From: Gammaproteobacteria bacterium
GTDB taxonomy: Bacteria; Pseudomonadota; Gammaproteobacteria; Natronospirales; REEB76
Length of the DNA stretch: 64,000 nt
Direction of reading: 5' to 3'
Assembly: GCA_036383255.1 (NCBI GenBank)
Contig: DASVOS010000012.1
Location: 5,001 to 69,000, forward strand
Of the stretch, positions 58,402 to 64,000 are shown in pieces. Positions within the stretch are counted from its first letter, which is position 1, and each line of letters starts with the position of its first letter. A program made the position numbers and the translations under genes. The notes beneath the pieces are model-generated. The model did not search any database, was not told where the DNA came from, and was given only the letters and a program-made list of their open reading frames with translations.

Positions 58402-60887
58402 CCCTGCTGCGGCTCTCGGCGCGCCAGTTCCGCCGCGGCTGGAAGAGCGGCGAGTACGGCGTGATGGCGGCGGCGCTGGCGCTGGCCCTGGCCGCGGTCT
58501 CGGCGGTGGGCTTCTTCACCGGGCGCGTGCGCACCGCGGTGGTACAGCAGGCCGGCGAGAGCCTGGCGGCTGACCTGGTGCTGGCGAGCGGCGAACCGCT
58601 GCCGCCCCGTTTCGAACAGGAGGCACGCGCCGCCGGCGCGCTCACCGTGCCGGTGCTGGACTTCAACACCGTGCTGCTCAACGGCCAGGACACCCAGCTC
58701 GTGGGAGTGCATGCGGTGAGCGCGGGTTATCCCTTGCGCGGCAAGGTGCGCCTCAGCCAGCAGGCCTTCGGCGCGGCGCGGACGACGGAGGACATCCCTG
58801 CTCACGGCGTCCTCTGGGCCGAGCCGCGGGTGCTGGGGTCGCTGCGTCTCGCGGTCGGCGACGTGATCACGGTGGGCAACATCAAGATGCGCGTCGGTGC
58901 CGCCACCGCCTACCTCCCGGACGGCGGCTTCGGCTTCGCGGCGCTGGAACCCAAGGTGGTGATGGACCTGGCCGACGTGCCGGCCACGGGCCTGGTCAAC
59001 GCCTATTCCCGGGTCGAGCACAAGCTGCTCGTCTCCGGCGATCAGGACACGGTGGCAGCGCTGGAGGCGCGCTGGCGTACCGCTCTGCCCGCCGGCGTGC
59101 GCCTGCAGGACGCCCGCGACGGCCGCCCCGAACTCGTCAACGCCATAGACCGGGCGCAACGCTTCCTGGCGCTGGCGGCGCTGGTGAGCGCGCTCATCTC
59201 CGCGGTGGCGGTGGTGCTGGCGGCGCGCCGCTACGCGCTGCGCTACACCGATACCGCCGCAGTGCTGAAGTGCCTGGGGCTCACGCGCCGCCGCGTGCAG
59301 GGCGTGCTGCTCTTGGAGCTCCTGTGGCTGGGCCTCTCGGCCGGCCTCGCAGGCGTGGCACTGGGTTACCTCGCGCAGTACGGCCTGGTGGCGGCGGTGC
59401 GGGACCTCCTGCCCGCCCAGATGCCGCCGGCGCCGGTGACGCCGGCGCTCGCGGCGCTGGGCATGGGACTGGTGCTGCTGCTCGGCTTCGCGCTGCCGCC
59501 GCTCATGCGCCTCGGCGACACGCCGCCGGCGCGGGTGCTCAGGCGCGACCTCGCGCCCCCGCCGGTGCGCGGCTTCGCCGTGTACGGCGCGGCGGTGGCG
59601 GCGAGCTTCGGCATCACCCTCTGGCAGGTGAAGACGCTCGGACTCGCGCTCGCGGTGCTGCTGGGCCTGGCCCTGACGGTGCTGCTGCTGGGCCTCGGCG
59701 CCTTCGGCATGCTTTTCCTGCTCAAACGCCTGCGCAGAGGCGGCGGTGCCGGCTGGCGCTATGGGCTCGCGAACCTCAACCGCCACCGGCGCGATACCGT
59801 GATCCAGATGGTGGCGTTCGGTATCGGCCTCATGGTGCTGCTCCTGCTGGCGCTGGTGCGGGCCGACCTGCTGAGCAGCTGGCGTACCAGCCTTCCGGAC
59901 GACGCGCCCAACCAGTTCATCATCAACATCCAGCCGGACGAGCGCGCCACGGTGACGAAGTTCTTCACCGACCGCGGCGTGCCGGCGCCCCGCCTCTATC
60001 CCTTCGTGCGGGCACGCCTCTCGGACATCGCCGGCAAGCCGGTCACGGGCATGCGCTTCGAGACCGAGGATGCGCGCCGCTTCGCCCAGCGGGAGCAGAA
60101 CCTGAGCTGGTCCTATGACCCGCCGCCGGCGAACACGCTCACCGCCGGCAAGTGGTGGGAGGGGACCCAAGCGAAGCAGCCGCTCGCCTCCGTGACCGAG
60201 GAGTTCGCCACCAGCCTCAAGCTCAAGCCCGGCGACCGGCTGACCTTCGACGTGGCCGGCACGCCGGTGGCGGTGACCGTGGCCAGCATCCGCAAGGTGC
60301 GCTGGGACTCGTTCCAGCCGAACTTCTTCGTGGAGCTCTCTCCGGGTGCCCTGGAGGACCACCCCGGCACCTGGATCACCAGCGTCTACCTGCCGGCGGA
60401 GAAGGCCGCCATGCTGGCGGACCTGATCCGCGCGCTGCCTTCCCTCACGCTGTTCGACGTGGACGCGATCATGCAGCAGGTGCGCCGGCTCATGGACGAG
60501 GCTTCCCTCGCGGTGGAATATGTCTTCCTGTTCACCCTCGGCGCCGGCATCGTGGTGCTCCTGGCGGCGGTGCAGGCGACCCGGGACGAGCGGCGCTTCG
60601 AGGCGGCGGTGCTACGCGCCTTGGGCGCCTCGCGCCGGCGCGTGAGCTCCGCCGCCGCCGCGGAGTACGCAGCCCTGGGGTTCACGGCCGGCCTGCTGGG
60701 GGCGCTGGCGGCGACGCTGGTGGCCTGGATCCTGGCGGTGCGGATCTTCAGCCTGCCCTATGCGCCGGACTGGCGGGTGTGGGCGGCGGGCCTCCTGGCG
60801 GGGACCTTCATCGTGGCGCTGAGCGGCCTCCTCGCCACCCGCGGCGTGCTCAAGGCGCCGCCGGTGGAGACGCTACGTGACAGTTAG
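58398..60887 (+). CDS. ybbP: ABC transporter permease (YbbP, FtsX-like)
   Basis: 829 residues in two halves, each with FtsX-type four-helix sets and a large periplasmic loop; helices occur near 22-42, 255-275, 305-335, 345-365, 400-425, 460-480, and 705-725, 755-780, 800-820. The pattern ALGASRRRV near 740 and LKCLGLTRRRVQGVLLLELLWLG near 288 are FtsX/MacB coupling motifs. Together with YbbA it forms an envelope transporter, likely in lipid or lipoprotein trafficking. Its role has not been clearly shown. Confidence 0.88.
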   Translation: MTLLRLSARQFRRGWKSGEYGVMAAALALALAAVSAVGFFTGRVRTAVVQQAGESLAADLVLASGEPLPPRFEQEARAAGALTVPVLDFNTVLLNGQDTQLVGVHAVSAGYPLRGKVRLSQQAFGAARTTEDIPAHGVLWAEPRVLGSLRLAVGDVITVGNIKMRVGAATAYLPDGGFGFAALEPKVVMDLADVPATGLVNAYSRVEHKLLVSGDQDTVAALEARWRTALPAGVRLQDARDGRPELVNAIDRAQRFLALAALVSALISAVAVVLAARRYALRYTDTAAVLKCLGLTRRRVQGVLLLELLWLGLSAGLAGVALGYLAQYGLVAAVRDLLPAQMPPAPVTPALAALGMGLVLLLGFALPPLMRLGDTPPARVLRRDLAPPPVRGFAVYGAAVAASFGITLWQVKTLGLALAVLLGLALTVLLLGLGAFGMLFLLKRLRRGGGAGWRYGLANLNRHRRDTVIQMVAFGIGLMVLLLLALVRADLLSSWRTSLPDDAPNQFIINIQPDERATVTKFFTDRGVPAPRLYPFVRARLSDIAGKPVTGMRFETEDARRFAQREQNLSWSYDPPPANTLTAGKWWEGTQAKQPLASVTEEFATSLKLKPGDRLTFDVAGTPVAVTVASIRKVRWDSFQPNFFVELSPGALEDHPGTWITSVYLPAEKAAMLADLIRALPSLTLFDVDAIMQQVRRLMDEASLAVEYVFLFTLGAGIVVLLAAVQATRDERRFEAAVLRALGASRRRVSSAAAAEYAALGFTAGLLGALAATLVAWILAVRIFSLPYAPDWRVWAAGLLAGTFIVALSGLLATRGVLKAPPVETLRDS

Positions 60888-60973
60888 CGCGCTCGGTTAA
60901 AACGGGGCGCGCCGTAGTACGCTGCACCCATAGTTAAAGAACCTGCCCCTTTCTTCCGTCTCTTTACATTCGC

Positions 60974-61951
60974 ATGACTGCACCGACCCGGACACTGCTG
61001 TTGTTCATCGCGCTGGCCGCGGCCCTCCTAGCGGCGCGGCCCGCGGCGGCATCCTGCGACGTATCGAACCCCGCCAAGGGCATCTTCGCCTACCCGCACC
61101 TCGTGGAATCCCAGGCGAAGTTCGAGGACTACGAGGTGCGCGTCTACGACGCCAAGGACTGCGGCGCGGTGCCCGTGTTCGCGGACCGCTCGGGCCTCGA
61201 GATCCTGAAGCACGGCAAGCCCGTGTACCGGCAGATGGGCTGGAGCTTCGCCATCGGCTACCCCTACGAGCAGAACCAGGCGCCGGACAGCGTGAAAGCG
61301 AAGCCGGGCGCCGATCTCACGGGAGACGGCGTGCCGGACCTCCTGGTCTCGGAGTGGTCCGGCGACGGGCATTGCTGCTTCACCTTCCACCTGTTCCAGC
61401 TCGGCAAGAAGACCTTCAAGAAGCTCCAGAGCCTGCCGCTCCTGGACGCGGACGAATCCGCGTTCGTGAAGCGCAAGGGGACCAAGAGCCTGGTGCTCTA
61501 CACCTCGGACTACAGCGCGTTCTCCTACTTCCCATCGAGATTCATCGGCTCGCCGGCAGGACGGGTGTTCCTGAGCTACCAAGGGGGCCGCTTCCGCCCC
61601 GACCGGGCGCTGATGCGCGCGAACCGCCCGGCGCCGGGCGAGGTGGAGAAGTGCGCGGCGTTGTTCAGGAAGAGCCGGGACTGGCACAACCAGGAAGAGC
61701 AGCCCATGGGCATGTGGTACTACGCCACGGACCTCATCTACACCGGCAATCAGGAGCCGGCCTGGAGGTTCCTGGACGCGGCCTGGGGCGGCAGCGATTC
61801 CGACAAGAAGAAATACCTGGGCGAGTATCGCAAGCGCTTCACCCTCAGCACCTACTACTCCGACCTGATGCTATTGCCGAAGACGTCCGTGCCGAAGGAT
61901 GCCCAGAAGATCGACTGGAACCGGCACTGCTTCGACTACATGCACGGCTGA
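60974..61951 (+). CDS. Exported protein of unknown function
   Basis: 325 residues with a signal peptide (TLLLFIALAAALLAARPAAAS) and a Cys-containing mature region. The stretch DLTGDGVPDLLVSEWSGDGHCC (given here only by its pieces: DLTGDGVPDL at about 117, then SGDGHC) looks like a calcium-binding FG-GAP/EF-hand-like loop. The rest is mixed beta with DWHNQEEQP and YYATDLIYTGN in the last third. I do not recognise the family. No enzyme motif is evident. It is flanked by ybbP and a short membrane protein gene on the other strand. Confidence 0.6.
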   Translation: MTAPTRTLLLFIALAAALLAARPAAASCDVSNPAKGIFAYPHLVESQAKFEDYEVRVYDAKDCGAVPVFADRSGLEILKHGKPVYRQMGWSFAIGYPYEQNQAPDSVKAKPGADLTGDGVPDLLVSEWSGDGHCCFTFHLFQLGKKTFKKLQSLPLLDADESAFVKRKGTKSLVLYTSDYSAFSYFPSRFIGSPAGRVFLSYQGGRFRPDRALMRANRPAPGEVEKCAALFRKSRDWHNQEEQPMGMWYYATDLIYTGNQEPAWRFLDAAWGGSDSDKKKYLGEYRKRFTLSTYYSDLMLLPKTSVPKDAQKIDWNRHCFDYMHG

Positions 61952-61952
61952 T

Positions 61953-62315
61953 TCATGCCGGGCGCCGCCACCCGGCGAGCGCCATCACTGCTGCTGCGAT
62001 CGCCCCCGTGATTACTGCCGCCATCAGGCAGGCACCGATGCCCTGCCCGCCCCAGATCATGGGCGCGGTGGCGCCCGTGAGCAGCAGCGTCCCCGCCCAG
62101 GCCCACAGCACCGGCCGGAGCCAACGCGCCCGCATGAAGATGCCGGCGATGGCCGCGAGGCCCAGCAGCGCACAGGCGCTCTGCACCCAGTTGGAGAACA
62201 GCTGGCCGAAGCCCGCACTGTCGGCCCAGCGGTTCTCCAGGTCCCAGACGCTGAGGAGGCTGAAGGCCAGCATCAGTAGGGCCGCGAGCGCCATGCGGAT
62301 CATCCGCCATCTCAT
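61953..62315 (-). CDS. Small integral membrane protein of unknown family
   Basis: 120 residues with four hydrophobic segments: about 8-25, 40-60, 67-85 and 90-115. Near the start MALAALLMLAFSLLSVWDLENRW, ends with GWRRPA. I chose the ATG at 62315, which sits in the TGA of the next gene upstream (62312-62314), so the two small genes are coupled. No function is inferable. Confidence 0.6.
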   Translation of the reverse strand: MRWRMIRMALAALLMLAFSLLSVWDLENRWADSAGFGQLFSNWVQSACALLGLAAIAGIFMRARWLRPVLWAWAGTLLLTGATAPMIWGGQGIGACLMAAVITGAIAAAVMALAGWRRPA

Positions 62316-62698
62316 CCGGACCTCCCCTCCCGCTCGCGCCTTCGATGCAGCCGCCAGGCGACAGCGTAGATCGCGACGTAGCAGACGACCAGCAGCGTGC
62401 CCAAGGCATCCTGCATCCAGGGCTTGAGGCCCGGCGGGTAGAGGGACGGCATGATGTAGTGAGCGATGAAGCCGCCTTCGTAGGTCCGCTCCCCTGCCAA
62501 CGCACGCAAGTGATTCTCCAGCGGCGTGAGCGGGCAGTACCGCACGTAGATCTCCACCAGCGCCGCCCAGGCCACGGCCGGAAGGTGCAGCCAGGCCAGC
62601 CGCCACCAGCGCAGCACCAGCAAGCCGCCGAAGATGGCGAAGGCCATGTAGGCGAGATGCAGCAGCACCACCAGGTCGGCGAGGACGCGGTACGGCAT
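62312..62698 (-). CDS. DUF2784-type small membrane protein
   Basis: 128 residues with three or four helices; the N-terminus ADLVVLLHLAYMAFAIFGGLLVLRWW and the block CPLTPLENHLRALAGERTYEGGFIAHYIMPSLYP (kept in parts: CPLTPLENHLR, then FIAHYIMPSLYP) match DUF2784. The family is of unknown function. It is coupled to the downstream small membrane gene by ATGA. Confidence 0.82.
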   Translation of the reverse strand: MPYRVLADLVVLLHLAYMAFAIFGGLLVLRWWRLAWLHLPAVAWAALVEIYVRYCPLTPLENHLRALAGERTYEGGFIAHYIMPSLYPPGLKPWMQDALGTLLVVCYVAIYAVAWRLHRRREREGRSG

Positions 62699-62714
62699 CC
62701 CGCTAGTGTGCCAC

Positions 62715-63554
62715 TCAGGCGCGGCGGCGCGCGAGCACCGTGAGAGCGATGCCCCCGAGGATCGCGCAGGAAGCGGCCACGAGGCGCGGCGTGAGCGGCT
62801 CGGCGAGCAGCAGCACCCCGCCGAAGGCCGCGATCACCGGCACACTGAGCTGCACCACCGCGGCGCGGACGGCGGTGAGGCCCTTGAGCGCGGCGTACCA
62901 GAGGACATAGCCGAGGCCTGAGGTGAGCGCGCCGGAGCAGAGCGCCAACGCCCAGCCTTGCGCATCCACCTGCAGCCGCGGCAGGAAGGGCAGCAGGGAC
63001 AGCAGCGCGAAGGGTACGGCGCGCAGGAAGTTGCCCGCCGTCACGGCCACCGGATCGCCCCTGCCCCGGCCCAGCAGGGAGTACACGCCCCAGGCCACGC
63101 CGGCGACAGCCATGAGCATGGCGCCCAGGGGATCCGGCGCCGCCAGGCCCGGCATCACGAGGTAGACCAAGCCGGCCAGCGCGAGCATAAGGCCGGCGAG
63201 CTGCGTGGGACCTGGCCGCTCGCCCTTCCACCAGCCGATGCCGAGCATGCTGAGCTGCACGGCGCCGAAGGCGATGAGCGCGCCCGCTCCCACGCCCAGG
63301 CTGACGTAGGCGAAGGAGAAGGCGATGGCGTAGACGAACAGCGCCAGCGCCGCAGTCCAATCCCCCGCCGGACGCCCGCGGCCCTGCAGCCGCAGCATCA
63401 GCCACAGGACCGCGGCGCCGGAGAGCACACGGATGCAGGTGAAGGCGGCGGGATCGGCGTGGCCGCCGCGCAGCGTCAGGCGGCAGAGCAGCGAGTTCGC
63501 GGCGAACGCCGCCAGGGCGGCCGCCGTGAACAGGAGCAGCCGCGGGCGCGGCAT
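62715..63554 (-). CDS. DMT-superfamily transporter (EamA type)
   Basis: 279 residues with ten membrane helices in two EamA repeats. The segment FAANSLLCRLTLR (about 17) and FSFAYVSLGVGAGALIAFGAVQLSML (about 80) are typical, as is SVPVIAAFGGVLLLAEPLTPRLV in the second repeat. It exports or exchanges metabolites such as amino acids; substrate unknown. It follows the partial gene at the window edge after about 19 bp, so the two may be co-transcribed. Confidence 0.87.
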   Translation of the reverse strand: MPRPRLLLFTAAALAAFAANSLLCRLTLRGGHADPAAFTCIRVLSGAAVLWLMLRLQGRGRPAGDWTAALALFVYAIAFSFAYVSLGVGAGALIAFGAVQLSMLGIGWWKGERPGPTQLAGLMLALAGLVYLVMPGLAAPDPLGAMLMAVAGVAWGVYSLLGRGRGDPVAVTAGNFLRAVPFALLSLLPFLPRLQVDAQGWALALCSGALTSGLGYVLWYAALKGLTAVRAAVVQLSVPVIAAFGGVLLLAEPLTPRLVAASCAILGGIALTVLARRRA

Positions 63555-63573
63555 CGGGTTCAGGCGCGCGCCA

Positions 63574-64000
63574 TCAGAAGCGGATCACCTCGGCCACATC
63601 CGCCGCACTCAGCCGTTCGCTGTCGTGGCCCATGGTGGCGGAGCAGATGTCCCGCTCGTGGGCCTCCTTGCGCAGCTTCTTCGGCAGGCTGGCGATGTCC
63701 TCGAGGCGGTTCGCGTTCGCCACATGGTTGGCATCCTCGCCCTCGGTGAAGGTGTACATGCCGCCGTAGTTGAAGCAGTTGTTCTGCACCTCGAAGTAGG
63801 CGTTCGGCGACTCCAGCGGGATGACGCGGGCGTTATCGGGGCTGTAGGTCTCCAGGTAATAGCGGCCCGGCGGCAGCGAGGCGACCATGTAGCCCTCGTC
63901 ACGGCCTGAGAGGTGCACCACCTTGACCTGCGTGATCTCGCCGGTCTGGGCGCTCTTCACGCCGACGCTGGTGTTCACGTAGATGTTCGTGGCGGCCACG
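63574..64000 (-). CDS. C-terminal part of an unknown protein, running off the window
   Basis: The frame is open to the right edge, so its GTG near 63999 is probably internal. The visible 142 residues contain YMVASLPPGRYYLETYSPDN, a beta-rich stretch suggesting a carboxypeptidase-regulatory-like or Ig-like domain, then FEVQNNCFNYGGMYTF and a helical C-terminus. The protein family is not recognised; a possible exported or lipoprotein origin cannot be checked without the N-terminus. Confidence 0.55.
   Translation of the reverse strand, partial: VAATNIYVNTSVGVKSAQTGEITQVKVVHLSGRDEGYMVASLPPGRYYLETYSPDNARVIPLESPNAYFEVQNNCFNYGGMYTFTEGEDANHVANANRLEDIASLPKKLRKEAHERDICSATMGHDSERLSAADVAEVIRF

Noticed and set aside
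58209-60362. 717-codon minus-strand ORF antisense to ybbP
   Set aside because: Composition is extremely His/Arg/Gln-rich and it lies wholly inside a well-supported gene; explained by codon bias.

Overview
The window looks like a contiguous piece of chromosome from a high-GC, Gram-negative gammaproteobacterium. Signs of this are the Pil-Chp type IV pilus chemotaxis genes, PilT/PilU, AmpD/AmpE, MtgA, an outer-membrane beta-barrel protein, glutathione synthase, and the gene order gshB-tonB-yqgE-ruvX-pyrB next to pilGHIJ-chpA, which resembles Pseudomonas and Xanthomonas relatives. The palindromic repeat ending in a GGTTACTTTTGGCG half-site is, to my recollection, common in Xanthomonadales-type genomes, but I cannot name genus or species. 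Genes are packed tightly, often with 1-4 base overlaps. No phage, IS transposase, CRISPR array, tRNA or rRNA was seen.

Layout. 1-800: 3' end of radC and the rpmB-rpmG ribosomal pair. 832-2016: a membrane fatty-acid desaturase. 2214-6118: a four-gene ABC/Gld-like operon. 6125-10261: mutM, cobalamin genes (adenosyltransferase, BtuF-like) and ampDE, with two repeat elements. 10350-13603: argE-like, bioA, rsmE. 13600-23251 (minus strand): chpC, chpA, pilJ, pilI, pilH, pilG, a complete chemosensory signalling core for twitching without visible methylation/demethylation enzymes. 23497-28374 (plus): gshB, tonB-like, yqgE, ruvX, pyrB and a PyrK-like flavoprotein. 28441-34140 (minus): an S9 peptidase and three consecutive PilT-family retraction ATPases. 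34287-36706: yggS, proC, yggT, yggU.

36821-43869: an HU-like protein, TerB-like protein, beta-barrel protein, alpha/beta hydrolase, ornithine aminotransferase, DUF4870, AlaX, MsrB, two small cytochromes c and an SDR. 43899-44135: a class I cyclic-di-GMP riboswitch (GEMM-I) with an unusual downstream complementary segment, leading into a LCM-type methyltransferase. 45005-52293: mtgA, DUF2891, an APC permease, murI, fadD, an SDR and OsmC. 52294-53370: two copies of a structured repeat flanking a glutamine amidotransferase gene whose N-terminal peptide appears twice. 53560-64000: ferritin-like diiron protein, Nudix hydrolase, YeiH, ICMT-like enzyme, tesA/ybbA/ybbP, and several small membrane or secreted proteins.

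Two features stand out. One is a family of 128-203 bp imperfect inverted-repeat elements (8666-8813, 31781-31908, 52294-52423, 53145-53347) whose ends and central hairpins differ in sequence but keep pairing. They sit hard against stop or start codons, and in one case an element is read through as a leader ORF that ends in an ATGA overlap with the next gene. The other is the c-di-GMP riboswitch, whose apical P3 hairpin is perfectly complementary over 14 nt to a segment about 100 nt downstream, suggesting a switching partner. All functional calls are from reading the translated sequence; no database search was possible.
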